Origin: Caulobacteraceae bacterium
Lineage (GTDB): Bacteria; Pseudomonadota; Alphaproteobacteria; Caulobacterales; Caulobacteraceae
Direction: 5' to 3'
DNA length: 55,006 nucleotides
Assembly: GCA_947475845.1 (NCBI GenBank)
Contig: CANJMO010000009.1
Location: forward strand, 1-55,006
Position numbers and translations under genes: made by a program. The notes under the pieces are model-generated. The model saw only the letters and a list, made by a program, of their open reading frames with translations. It was not told the DNA's origin and searched no databases. This document shows, one piece after another, positions 9,017 through 17,938 of this stretch (within the stretch, counting starts at the first letter, position 1; every line of letters begins with the position of its first letter).

Positions 9017-11910
9017 CGGTGAGCGTCCCAGTAGGCCACGGCGTCGGCGTCACGCAGGGACAGGTCCGGATAGAGCGGGTCCGACCCGACCTCGGGCAGG
9101 ATGCGCCAGGAGCGCGCGCACTTGATTCCGCGCGCCCGCAGAGGCTGGACGGTGACGCCGGGCGCCTCGTCCATGCGGAAACCCTCGTCGGGGCCTTCAC
9201 CAGAGACCAGATCGGCCTGGCTGGTGCGGAACACCTCGGCGGCGTCGAGGCCTTCGAAGGCGAGCAGCAGGGCCGGATCGGCGATCCACACCTTGGGCGC
9301 GGCTTCCAGGGCGGCGCCGATGCGCTTCTCACGCCGCTCGACCTCGATGGCGCCGGTGACCACGCTCGTCACTTTTTCGACCAGCGTCCAGCGGATCGCT
9401 TCGGCGTCGTTACGCCAGGCGTCGGGCGTATCGGGGAAAGTGCGCAGATGCAGGGACCCGGCGTCTGGATAGCGGGTGGTCCAGGCCTCTTCCATGGTGA
9501 AGGGCGCCAGGGGGGCCAGCCAGATGGTCAGGCGTTCGAACACCAGGTCCATCACCGTGCGCGCGGCGCGGCGGCGGATGGCGTCCGGGCGGTCGCAGTA
9601 GAGGCTGTCCTTGCGGATGTCGAAGTAGAGCGAGGACAGTTCGAGCGTGCAGAAGTCGACGATCGGGCGCCAGACGTCCTGGAAGCGGTAGGTCTCGTAG
9701 GCGCCGCGCACCTGGGTGTCGAGCTGCCACAGTCGGTGGAGGATGTAGCGCTCAAGCGGCGGCATCTCGTCCAGCGGCAGGCGTTCGGCGTCCTCGAGGC
9801 CGGCCACGGCGCCGAGCAGGTAGCGCAAGGTGTTTCTGAGCTTGCGGTAGGCGTCGACCGTGGTCTGCAGGATGGTCTTGCCGATCCGCAGGTCCTCGGA
9901 ATAGTCCGACATCGCCACCCACAGGCGCAGGATGTCGGCGCCGCTTTCCTTGGTGATAGTCTGGGGCTCGGTGGTGTTGCCCTTGGACTTGGACATCTTC
10001 TCCCCGTTCTCATCGAGAACGAAGCCGTGGGTCAGGACGCCGTTGAACGGCGCCCGGCCACGGGTGCCGCAGGCCTCCAGCAGGGACGACTGGAACCAGC
10101 CGCGGTGCTGGTCGGAGCCTTCGAGGTAGAGGTCGGCGGGCCAGCGGCTGTCGTCGCGGTCTTCCAGGACGAAGCTATGGGTCGAGCCGCTATCGAACCA
10201 GACGTCGAGGATGTCCTCGATCTTCTCGTACTTTTCCGGGTCGTACTCGTTGCCGAGGAATTCGGCGTCGGGCCGGGTGAACCAGGCGTCCGCGCCGTCT
10301 TGCGCGATGGCGCGCAGGATGCGGGCGTTGACCCCTTCGTCCTTGAGCGGCTCGCCGGTCTGCTTGTCGACGTACATGGCCAGGGGCGAGCCCCAGGCGC
10401 GCTGGCGCGAGATCAGCCAGTCGGGACGGCTCTCGACCATCGAGCGGATGCGGTTCTTGCCGCCGGCCGGATAGAACTGGGTGGCGTCGATGGCGGCCAG
10501 GGCGGTGGCGCGCAGGCCGTCATCCGCCACGCGGACGAACCACTGCGGGGTGTTGCGGAAGATCACCGGGGCCTTGGAGCGCCAGCTGTGCGGGTATGAG
10601 TGCTCGACCCGGCCGCGGGCCAGCAGGTTGCCGGCCTCGATCAGCTTGTCCATGACCGCGCCATTGGCCGGTCCGAACTTGCCGGATTTCTTGCCTTCGG
10701 TCTCCAGCACCTTGAGGCCGGCGAATAGCGGCACATGCAGGTAATAGGCGCCGTCCGGATCGACGGTGTCGGGGATGGCGTCGCGGGGCAGGCCGTGGGC
10801 CAGCCAGACGTTGTAGTCGTCCGCGCCGTGGCCCGGCGCGGTGTGCACGAAGCCTGTGCCGGCGTCGTCGGTGACGTGATCGCCGGCCAACAGAGGCACG
10901 TCGAAGCCGTAGCCCGCATCGAAGGCGTGCAGGGGGTGGCGGGCGATCATGCCGGTGGGATCGACAGCGCGCAAGCGCACCCAGTCGGCGATCTTGGCGG
11001 CGGCGGCGACGTCGGCGGCGAGGTTGTCGGCGACGATCAGCCGGTCGCCGGCCTTGGCCCAGGGCTCGAAGGCCAGGCCCTCTTCCATGGCGGCAACTTC
11101 ATAGAGGCCGTAGGCGACCTTGGGGTTGAATGAGATCGCGCGGTTGGCCGGGATGGTCCAGGGCGTGGTGGTCCAGATGACGATGGTCGCGCCCTCGAGC
11201 GCGGTCTCTTTGGCCACCGGGAACTTCACCCACACCGTGGGCGAGACGTGATCGTGGTACTCGACCTCCGCGTCTGCCAGGGCGGTGCGTTCCACGGGGC
11301 TCCACATGACCGGCTTGGAGCCGCGATAAAGCTGGTCGGACATCAGGAACTTGTGGAACTCGCCGACGATCTTGGCCTCGGAGGCGAAGTCCATGGTCAG
11401 GTAGGGGTCTTCCCAGCGGCCGAGCACGCCCAGGCGCTTGAACTCGGTGCGCTGCAAGTCGATCCACTTGGCGGCGAAGGCGCGGCAGCGGGTGCGAAAC
11501 TCGGCGACCGAGACCTCGTCCTTGCGCTTGCCCTGGGCGCGGACCTCTTCCTCGATCTTCCACTCGATCGGCAGGCCGTGGCAGTCCCAGCCGGGCACAT
11601 AGTCGACGTCGTAGCCGAGCGCGAAACGCGAGCGGACCACGAAGTCCTTCAGCGTCTTGTTCAGCGCATGGCCGATATGCAGGGCGCCGTTGGCGTAGGG
11701 CGGGCCGTCGTGCAGCACATAGAGCGGGGCGCCGGCGGCCTGACGCGCCTTGCGCATGGCGTGATACAGGCCCTGCTCTTCCCAGCGGGCCAGGATTTCC
11801 GGCTCCTTCTGCGGCAGGCCCCCGCGCATGGGGAACGGGGTTTCCGGCAGGAACACGGTCTCGCGGTAGTCGCGGGCGTCGGAGGGGGCGGATTGGGCGT
11901 CGTCGGCCAT
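9013..11910 (-). CDS. ileS: Isoleucyl-tRNA synthetase
   Basis: Class I synthetase charging tRNA-Ile. The 965 residues include HIGH at 78-81, the KMSKS loop near 637-641, the CP1 editing domain (TTTPWTIPANRA) and an anticodon-binding C-terminus. The length is normal for the alphaproteobacterial form. It heads the ileS-lspA-bamF-mutL cluster. The roughly 165 bases before its start, up to ribF, should hold the promoter, but I see no clear motif there. Confidence 0.97.
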   Translation of the reverse strand: MADDAQSAPSDARDYRETVFLPETPFPMRGGLPQKEPEILARWEEQGLYHAMRKARQAAGAPLYVLHDGPPYANGALHIGHALNKTLKDFVVRSRFALGYDVDYVPGWDCHGLPIEWKIEEEVRAQGKRKDEVSVAEFRTRCRAFAAKWIDLQRTEFKRLGVLGRWEDPYLTMDFASEAKIVGEFHKFLMSDQLYRGSKPVMWSPVERTALADAEVEYHDHVSPTVWVKFPVAKETALEGATIVIWTTTPWTIPANRAISFNPKVAYGLYEVAAMEEGLAFEPWAKAGDRLIVADNLAADVAAAAKIADWVRLRAVDPTGMIARHPLHAFDAGYGFDVPLLAGDHVTDDAGTGFVHTAPGHGADDYNVWLAHGLPRDAIPDTVDPDGAYYLHVPLFAGLKVLETEGKKSGKFGPANGAVMDKLIEAGNLLARGRVEHSYPHSWRSKAPVIFRNTPQWFVRVADDGLRATALAAIDATQFYPAGGKNRIRSMVESRPDWLISRQRAWGSPLAMYVDKQTGEPLKDEGVNARILRAIAQDGADAWFTRPDAEFLGNEYDPEKYEKIEDILDVWFDSGSTHSFVLEDRDDSRWPADLYLEGSDQHRGWFQSSLLEACGTRGRAPFNGVLTHGFVLDENGEKMSKSKGNTTEPQTITKESGADILRLWVAMSDYSEDLRIGKTILQTTVDAYRKLRNTLRYLLGAVAGLEDAERLPLDEMPPLERYILHRLWQLDTQVRGAYETYRFQDVWRPIVDFCTLELSSLYFDIRKDSLYCDRPDAIRRRAARTVMDLVFERLTIWLAPLAPFTMEEAWTTRYPDAGSLHLRTFPDTPDAWRNDAEAIRWTLVEKVTSVVTGAIEVERREKRIGAALEAAPKVWIADPALLLAFEGLDAAEVFRTSQADLVSGEGPDEGFRMDEAPGVTVQPLRARGIKCARSWRILPEVGSDPLYPDLSLRDADAVAYWDAHR

Positions 11911-12076
11911 GGGATTCAGATTTCGCGTTGAGCTGGACTGTGCGGGTGTTCAGGAACCCGACGCGGCGCACAAGTGCTCTCGCCCCAGCGTCACGCCGGG
12001 CGGTTAATTCGCGAAACTGGCCGAAGCACTGTCATCGGCGGCTGTTTATCAGAGCCAAACGCGGGGGGCCAGCGCG

Positions 12077-13018
12077 CTAGAACTCAGGACAGAGCAGGCC
12101 GCGGGCCTGGGCGGCGTCGGCGCCGATCTGGGCGATCAGGGCTTCGAGACCGTCGAACTTCATCTCGGGACGCAGGAAGGCGACCAGTTCGGTCTCGATC
12201 GTCTGGCCGTAGAGGTCCTCGTCGAAGTCGAACAGCCAGACCTCCAGGCGCGCCTTGACGATGCCGGTGGTGGGATTCTCGCCGATATTGGCCACGCCGG
12301 GCATCAGCCGTCCGTCCGGAAGGCGGGTGCGGGTGGCGTAGGAGCCGAGCCTCGGGCGGATATAGCCGTCGAGTTCGACGTTGGCGGTGGGGTAGCCCAG
12401 CTTGCGGCCCAGATGCTGGCCTTCGACCACCACGCCCTCGATCGCGAAGGGGCGGCCGAGGATGCGGGCGGCCAGGGCGACGTCGCCGGCCTTGACCGCC
12501 TGGCGGGCGGCGCTGGAGGACAGCTTGTGGCCATGCCCGTCGGACACCGCCTCGACGATGGTGACCCCGAAGCCGTAGGCCTCGCCGAGGCGCTTGAGGC
12601 TGTCGGCCGAGCCGCTGCGGCCCTTGCCGAAGGTGATGTCAAAACCGGCGCTGACGTGGCGCACGCCGAGGCCGGCCGCCAGGACGTCGCGGGCGAAGGT
12701 TTCGTCGGACAGGGCGATGAGGCCCGGATCGAAGGCGATGTCGTAGAGGATGTCGACCCCGAGGTCCTCGAGCGCGCGAGCCTGCTGGTCGGGAGTCATC
12801 AGCAGAAAGGGCTCGATTGTCGGGCGCATCACCCGGGCGGGGTGGGGCGAGAAGCGGATCACGCCGAGGGGAGAGCCGAGGCTTTTCGCCGCCTTGGCCG
12901 CCTGCGCGATCACCTGGCGATGGCCGCCGTGAACGCCGTCGAAGGCGCCGAGCGCAACCGAGGCGCCCTGGTGCTCGGGGGGCAGCCCCTGCCAGCCGTT
13001 GACGAGGGTCAGGCTCAC
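12077..13018 (-). CDS. ribF: Bifunctional riboflavin kinase/FAD synthetase
   Basis: Makes FMN and then FAD from riboflavin. The N-terminal nucleotidyltransferase domain has GAFDGVHGGHRQVI (residues 27-40). The C-terminal riboflavin kinase domain has GRKLGYPTANVEL with the PTAN motif. The length of 313 residues is normal. Its ATG overlaps the stop of the HAD phosphatase gene by four bases, so the two form an operon; ileS follows on the same strand after about 165 bases. Confidence 0.96.
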   Translation of the reverse strand: MSLTLVNGWQGLPPEHQGASVALGAFDGVHGGHRQVIAQAAKAAKSLGSPLGVIRFSPHPARVMRPTIEPFLLMTPDQQARALEDLGVDILYDIAFDPGLIALSDETFARDVLAAGLGVRHVSAGFDITFGKGRSGSADSLKRLGEAYGFGVTIVEAVSDGHGHKLSSSAARQAVKAGDVALAARILGRPFAIEGVVVEGQHLGRKLGYPTANVELDGYIRPRLGSYATRTRLPDGRLMPGVANIGENPTTGIVKARLEVWLFDFDEDLYGQTIETELVAFLRPEMKFDGLEALIAQIGADAAQARGLLCPEF

Positions 13019-13875
13019 CAGGTCAGGGCCATTGAGGCGTAGGCGGCATGGGTTCCCTCGCCGGCCAGAAGGGCGCCCACCGCCTCGGGATTCATGCCGC
13101 CGCCGGCGTGGGCGGTCTCAAGTCCATGGATGCCGCCGGCGATGAACAGGCAGTCCAGCGCCTGCTGGTCCGCGCCCTTGATGTCGGTGGGGATGCCGTC
13201 GCCGATGCACAGCACACGCGGCGCGCCGTTGGCCGACTTGAGGACGCCTTCGCGCAGGCACAGCTTGTAGATGGCGGGATAGGGCTTGCCGGCCATGATC
13301 ACCTCGCCGCCCAGCTGGCCGTAGAGGTCGGCAAGGGCGCCGCCGCAATAGATCAGCTTGTCGCCGCGATGCACGACCCGGTCTGGATTGGCGCAGATCA
13401 TGGTCAGGCCACGCTCGGCGGCCAGGGTCAGGTCGGCGCGGTAATCCTCGGGCGTTTCCCAGTCGTCGTTGACCGGGCCGGAGCAGGCGATGAAGGCGGC
13501 CTCTGTGGGGCCGGCGAACTCCAGGCCGAGCCCTTCGTAGAGGACGTTGTCGCGGTCGGGCCCGATTCGCCAGGCAGGGCCGGGAGCGCGCTCGGCGAGC
13601 AGGGCGCGGGTGGCGTCGCCGGAGGTGATGAAGGATGTCCAGGCGTCGCGCGGCACGCCCAGCTCATCGAGCTGGCTTTCCACGGCCGAAGCCGGACGAG
13701 GCGAGTTGGAGATCAGGATCACCGGCCCGCGCTCGGCGGCGAAGCGCTGCAGGGCGATGCAGGCCTCGGGGAAGCGCTCGCGGCCGTTGTGGATCACGCC
13801 CCAGACGTCGCAGAGCAGGACGTCATATCGGTCGGCGACCTCGGAGAGGCCGGTCAGGGCGCGGGGAACGGTCAT
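13015..13875 (-). CDS. HAD-superfamily class IIA hydrolase (NagD/TIGR01459 type)
   Basis: Cytoplasmic phosphatase-like protein of 286 residues. The nucleophile motif CDVWGVIHNG has Asp23 as the predicted phosphoryl acceptor. ILISNSPRPAS is motif II, KPYPAIYKLC carries the motif III lysine, and CIGDGIPTDIKGA is the metal-binding motif IV. It is coupled to ribF by an ATGA overlap. The same neighbourhood occurs widely in alphaproteobacteria; the substrate is unknown. Confidence 0.88.
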   Translation of the reverse strand: MTVPRALTGLSEVADRYDVLLCDVWGVIHNGRERFPEACIALQRFAAERGPVILISNSPRPASAVESQLDELGVPRDAWTSFITSGDATRALLAERAPGPAWRIGPDRDNVLYEGLGLEFAGPTEAAFIACSGPVNDDWETPEDYRADLTLAAERGLTMICANPDRVVHRGDKLIYCGGALADLYGQLGGEVIMAGKPYPAIYKLCLREGVLKSANGAPRVLCIGDGIPTDIKGADQQALDCLFIAGGIHGLETAHAGGGMNPEAVGALLAGEGTHAAYASMALTW

Positions 13876-13926
13876 GCGTGGGAGCTAAGGGCCCCGAAGG
13901 GCGAGGTCAACCGGAAGGGTTATGAA

Positions 13927-14822
13927 TTACCAGCCGTTGGCCTTCCGGCGCAGAGTGGTGCGGATGTATTCGGCGGGGGGATCGCTTTCGGCCAGCATGG
14001 CTTCGCGGATGGCGCGCGGTTCGCCGAACAGGTTGCCCTGGCCGAAGCCGACATCCAGTTCCAGGATGTCGACCACCTGGCGCTCGCTCTCGATCTTCTC
14101 GGCGATGACCTCGATGCCGTAGCGGCGGTTGAGATCGGCGAAGTCAGCGGCCTCGATGTCGCGGTTGGTCTTCAGCGTCAGGCGGCCGCCCTCCTCCACC
14201 AGCTGGTCGAGCAGCACCTTGCCCGACACCTTGATGAACTTGACGTCCGAGCGGGCGAGGTCGGTGAAATCCAGCGCCAAGTCGGTGACCTTGTCGAGGG
14301 AGAAGCTGAAGCCGAGGTCGGCCAGCTTGGCCATGTTGCGCGCCTCGACCGAGCCGCGCGCCTCGAAGGCGGCCTGGCCCAGTTCGAAGATCAGGCCATT
14401 GGCGGTGTCGCGGTTCTCGCCGAGAAACTCGATGAACTGCGGGAAGAAGCCTTCGTCGGCCAGTGAGCCGAGGGAGATGTTGCAGAAGATGCCGACCTTG
14501 CGGTCCTGCTTGGCCAGGCGGCGGACGATCTGCACGCAGCGGAACAGCAGCAGGTTGTCGATGGCGCTGACCAGGCCCGCCTGCTCGGCCGCGCCCAGGT
14601 ACTCGGACGGCATCATGATGCGGCCGGCATCGTCGCGCAGGCGCGAGAAGCTCTCGTAGAACACGGTGCGCCGTTGCGGCAGGCTGACGACGGGCTGCAG
14701 GTACAGATCGACGCGGTTGTCGGCCAGGGCGTCGGGCACGGCCTGCAGCGCGGCGGCGCCCTTGCGTTCCGTGCGGCGGTCGTTGGGGTTCAAGGAGGCG
14801 ACGGCGCTGGGTGTGGACGGTG
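13927..14822 (-). pseudogene. tipF: TipF-like degenerate EAL domain, N-terminus lost
   Basis: About 295 codons of an EAL-type domain. It begins with RVDLYLQPVVSLPQRR and contains YESFSR where active phosphodiesterases have EAL. The sequence closely resembles the C-terminal domain of Caulobacter TipF, a c-di-GMP-binding factor needed for flagellar placement (recognised from family knowledge). TipF normally has membrane segments and a coiled coil ahead of this domain; these are absent. The reading frame runs without a start into the SemiSWEET remnant at about 14.81 kb, in a different frame. The Met at 14871 belongs to an out-of-frame extension and is not a believable start. The C-terminus looks intact. 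Confidence 0.75.
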
Positions 14823-14956
14823 ACCATGTAGGTGCGCAGAGACACGCCCTCGGCGCTGCGCTCGCGGACAATCTTGATCAGTTGCGGCACGAAACTGGTC
14901 ATCGAGCACAGGCCCGCGGCCGTACCGACCGCGTTGACCAGGACCGGCCCGGCCAT
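14812..14956 (-). pseudogene. SemiSWEET/PQ-loop transporter, first 47 codons only
   Basis: From ATG 14956 the frame reads a first transmembrane helix and then SFVPQLIKIVRERSAEGVSL, the PQ-loop and conserved SAEGVSL motif of SemiSWEET sugar transporters (about 85-95 residues, three helices). After TYMVTV the sequence becomes the tipF fragment out of frame, so helices 2 and 3 are gone. It starts six bases after the stop of the small membrane protein, with which it formed an operon. Confidence 0.7.
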
Positions 14957-14962
14957 GGACGG

Positions 14963-15262
14963 TTAGGGCTGCAGGGCGCGGGTGTCGCCGGCGGCGGCGA
15001 TGACGTCGGAGGCCGGCGGGGTCACGGCGGGCGGCGCGCGCAGGGACAGGATGGGCGCCGTCACGATCGGAGCCACCGCCGAAGCAGGTTGGCCGGCCGC
15101 CTGAGGCAGGGCCGACAGGGTCGAGGATTGGCCAAGCCACACCAGGGCCAGGACGGCGACCATCAGTAGGGCCACGCCGGCCAGGACGGCGCCGGTATGA
15201 TCGCTATGGGCGCGGGTGCGAACCCGGGCGGGCTGGGTGTGATGCTGGTGATAATAGGCCAT
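14963..15262 (-). CDS. Small single-pass membrane protein
   Basis: A 99-residue protein starting MAYYHQHHTQPARVR, with a histidine- and arginine-rich N-terminal 28 residues, one membrane helix (TGAVLAGVALLMVAVLALVW) and an alanine/proline-rich tail. By the positive-inside rule the basic N-terminus is cytoplasmic. An upstream in-frame ATG exists, but this one is better placed. It lies six bases ahead of the SemiSWEET remnant. Family not recognised. Confidence 0.55.
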   Translation of the reverse strand: MAYYHQHHTQPARVRTRAHSDHTGAVLAGVALLMVAVLALVWLGQSSTLSALPQAAGQPASAVAPIVTAPILSLRAPPAVTPPASDVIAAAGDTRALQP

Positions 15263-15271
15263 CTCGTCTCT

Positions 15272-15301
15272 CCTGACGGGTCGCAACTCCGAACCGTCAG
15301 G
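15272..15301. repeat. Inverted repeat in the leader of the small membrane-protein gene
   Basis: CCTGACGG and CCGTCAGG are perfect 8-base arms separated by 14 bases, just ahead of the start at 15262. It could be an operator or an mRNA hairpin near the ribosome-binding site. Confidence 0.4.
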
Positions 15302-15330
15302 ATTTGAACGGGAGTCCAGGCCAGAGGTTC

Positions 15331-15357
15331 CTGCCGCCCGCCCGGGGCGAGCGGCAG
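15331..15357 (-). terminator. GC-rich hairpin after the TonB-dependent receptor gene
   Basis: CTGCCGCCCGCC and GGCGAGCGGCAG pair over 12 bases with one mismatch and a three-base loop. The hairpin lies eight bases past the receptor stop codon. There is no following U-tract, so it may stabilise the mRNA end rather than terminate on its own. Confidence 0.35.
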
Positions 15358-15364
15358 TGACGTC

Positions 15365-17728
15365 TTAGAAGCGGGCGCGGACGGTCAGGCTGACGGTGCG
15401 CGGGTCGGACGGGTTGCCGACCACGAGGCCGGAGTTGCCAGACTGCACGGTGACGACCTGGATGTAGTTGGCGTTGCCGATGTTCTTGATCGAGACGAAC
15501 CCTTCCCAGGCGCCGGCGGGCTTGTAGCCGAAGCGCAGGTTGTAGATCTGGTAGCCGGCGATGTCGGTGTAGATCGAGGCGGCCGCGTCACCGTTGTAGT
15601 GCGAGCGGAAGCTGGCATCGACGCCGATGTAGGCGTCGCCGACCAAGCCGCCGAGCGGCAGGGTGCGGCGGTATTCCGCGCCGAACGCGCCGGCCCACTT
15701 GGACAGGCCGGGCAGATCCTTGCCGGAAAGATCGCAGGCGGCGGTGGAGGCCGCCACCTTTTCCAGCGGGCACGGGCCGTTCCTGAAGGAGTCGTACTTG
15801 CCGTCGGCGTAGGCCAGGTTGGTGTAGGCCGTGAAGCCGTTGATCGAACGGGTGTTGAAGTCCAGTTCGGCGCCTTTGACGCTGACCCGGTCGACGTTGG
15901 CCAGGTAACCGCGCAGGGCGCCAGGACCGGAATCGACGACGTTGGCCTGGAAGTCGCGGTCGATGGTCGAGAACACCGCCAGGTTGGCCAACAGTAGACG
16001 GTCGAAGAACTGGGTCTTCAGGCCGGCTTCGTAGGTGGTGACCCGCTCGGGCTTGACCACCGCGGCGGCCAGCGAGGGCAGGCCGGTCATGTTGATGCCG
16101 CCGGATTTGAAGCCCTGCGAGTAGCTCACATAGGCGTGGATATCCTTGGCGACGTCGTAGGAGACTTTGATGTGGCCGGAGGTCGAGCCTTCGCTGAGGG
16201 CGGCCGAGTAGGTCTGCGGCCGGGCGATGCCGAGGCGGCGGCTGAGCAGGGTGGCGTCGGTGGTGTTGGACCCGCCGGTGGTGGTGGCGGTGTAGGTCCC
16301 GTCCTTACGCTCGGAGGTGTAGCGCAGGCCCGGGGTGATGTGCAGGCGGTCGGTGACGTTGATGTTCAGCTCGCCGAAGGCCGCATAACTGTCGGTGTTG
16401 ATGAAGCTGTCGTTGAACACCTTGTAGCCATCCAGCAGCGAGGCCGGGGTGCCGGGCGTGGACGACAACAGCCAGTAGGAGGCGTCGCGGCCATATTCGG
16501 TGATGCCGTGGGTGGTGATGCGCTGGTTGAAGTAGTAGGCGCCCACAGTCCAATCGACGCGGTTGACGCCATTGGAGCCCAGGCGGAATTCCTGGCTGCG
16601 CTGGACCTGTTGCGACGGGTTGGCCGACTGGCGGGTGATGTCCAGACGGGTGTAGTCGCGGTCGTTGGCCGGCAGCCAGCTCCACTCGCGGTAGGCGCTG
16701 ACCGAGGTCAGGGTGGCGAAGCCGAGGTCGTAATCGACGATGGCCGAGACGCCGCCCAGGGTCTGACGGGCGCCGAGCTTGCCGTCGACGTCGGACACGC
16801 GGTCGTAGGGGTTGGTGCTGGCGGGCTTGTAGCCGATGCCGGCGGCCAGGGCCGGATACTGTTGAGAGGCGGGCTTCAGGGTCGCGCCGACCCGATAGTA
16901 GGTCTGAGTGCAGCACTCGGGGTTTTGATAGGAATAGTCGGCGTAGAGGCGAACCTTCAGCTTGTCGGTGGGGGAGTATTGCAGCTCGCCGCGGCCGCCG
17001 ACGCTGTTCTGGGTGTTCTGGAAGCGGTTGACGGTGGCGTTGTTGAGGACGCCGTCGCGGCGGGTGTAGACCAGCGACACGCGGCCGGTCAGATCGTTGG
17101 CCACGGGGCCCGACACGGTGCCCTTGAACTGCGCGAGGTTGTAGCTGCCGTAGGTCAGTTCGGCCTGGGCTTCCGGTGTGGCGCTGGGCGCGCGGCTGGT
17201 GATGTTGAGGGCGCCGGCGGTAGTGTTCTTCCCGAACAGGGTGCCCTGGGGGCCGCGCAGGATTTCGACGCGGTCGATGTCGTTGAAGTCGAGCGTGGCG
17301 ATGCCGGGACGCGAGACGTAGACCTGATCGACGTAGACGCCGACGCCCTGCTCCAGGCCGTCATTGGTCAGGCCGGGGCTGGCGCCGAGGCCGCGCACGG
17401 TGATGGCGGTGTTGCGCGCGTTGGGCGAGGGGATCTGCAGGGTCGGCACGGCCTGGGTCAGCAGGCTCATGGTCGACAGGCCCATCTTGTCGACCACGGC
17501 GTCGGTGATCACCGACAGAGCGATCGGAACCTGCTGCGCGCTTTCCTCGCGGCGGCGGGCGGTGACCACGATGCTGAGATCGTTGGCGGCGGCGCCGGCT
17601 CCGGTGGAGGTGGCGGACTGGGCCACGGTCGCGGTCTCGGCGAATGCGGCGCCGGCGATGCTCGCCAGCGCAGTGCCGAGCAGGATGGTGCGCAGCGGAC
17701 GCGCGAAGGTCTTGGTCTGGAAGTGCAA
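15365..17728 (-). CDS. TonB-dependent outer-membrane receptor
   Basis: Energy-coupled outer-membrane transporter of 787 residues. A signal peptide (cleavage near AGAAFA) is followed by a plug domain, residues about 50-165, with the typical YVSRPG and VEILRGPQGTLFGKN motifs. A 22-strand barrel ends in the C-terminal VRARF. The type resembles the large Sphingomonas/Caulobacter receptor families of unknown substrate. The start is TTG, supported by GAGGGGAC about ten bases upstream and by the signal peptide beginning immediately. No partner transporter genes lie beside it, so the ligand is unknown. Confidence 0.9.
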   Translation of the reverse strand: MHFQTKTFARPLRTILLGTALASIAGAAFAETATVAQSATSTGAGAAANDLSIVVTARRREESAQQVPIALSVITDAVVDKMGLSTMSLLTQAVPTLQIPSPNARNTAITVRGLGASPGLTNDGLEQGVGVYVDQVYVSRPGIATLDFNDIDRVEILRGPQGTLFGKNTTAGALNITSRAPSATPEAQAELTYGSYNLAQFKGTVSGPVANDLTGRVSLVYTRRDGVLNNATVNRFQNTQNSVGGRGELQYSPTDKLKVRLYADYSYQNPECCTQTYYRVGATLKPASQQYPALAAGIGYKPASTNPYDRVSDVDGKLGARQTLGGVSAIVDYDLGFATLTSVSAYREWSWLPANDRDYTRLDITRQSANPSQQVQRSQEFRLGSNGVNRVDWTVGAYYFNQRITTHGITEYGRDASYWLLSSTPGTPASLLDGYKVFNDSFINTDSYAAFGELNINVTDRLHITPGLRYTSERKDGTYTATTTGGSNTTDATLLSRRLGIARPQTYSAALSEGSTSGHIKVSYDVAKDIHAYVSYSQGFKSGGINMTGLPSLAAAVVKPERVTTYEAGLKTQFFDRLLLANLAVFSTIDRDFQANVVDSGPGALRGYLANVDRVSVKGAELDFNTRSINGFTAYTNLAYADGKYDSFRNGPCPLEKVAASTAACDLSGKDLPGLSKWAGAFGAEYRRTLPLGGLVGDAYIGVDASFRSHYNGDAAASIYTDIAGYQIYNLRFGYKPAGAWEGFVSIKNIGNANYIQVVTVQSGNSGLVVGNPSDPRTVSLTVRARF

Positions 17729-17932
17729 GAGAAAGTCCCCTCATTGATCCCCTAACCGGGGTTGCAGGGACCAATAGAGATAATTCCTAGTGACAAAAGG
17801 TAGATTAGTTTCGCGCCCCCCCCCCAGCTTTTCTAATGGCTCGGTTCACGGGGTCCGGAGCGGCCGCTGTCATGCGCACGCCATATGACCGTGGTCTGAC
17901 TGTTGGCACGCCTGTGCTAGCTTCGAGTCGCC
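17729..17932. other. Divergent intergenic region with C10 tract
   Basis: This 204-base spacer separates the receptor gene and phoR, whose 5' ends face each other. It holds a run of ten C at 17816-17825 and the predicted phoR promoter at 17896-17923. The stretch nearest the receptor (17770-17810) is AT-rich and probably holds the receptor promoter. Confidence 0.5.
17896..17923 (+). promoter_or_regulatory. Predicted phoR promoter
   Basis: CTGACTG, 13 bases, then GCTAGCTT fits the Caulobacter housekeeping consensus TTGACGS-N10-14-GCTANAWC. The predicted start of transcription lies within about ten bases of the phoR start codon, so the mRNA may be nearly leaderless. Confidence 0.4.
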
Positions 17933-17938
17933 TTGAAA

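Noticed and set aside
9019-10599. Long open frame antisense to ileS, and similar ones at 13048-14466, 16136-17755 and 17870-19483
   Set aside because: Each lies opposite a secure gene; high GC keeps antisense frames open, and the translations have no recognisable domains.
14823-14871. Met at 14871 as start of the EAL-domain protein
   Set aside because: The residues it adds are the SemiSWEET gene read in the wrong frame.
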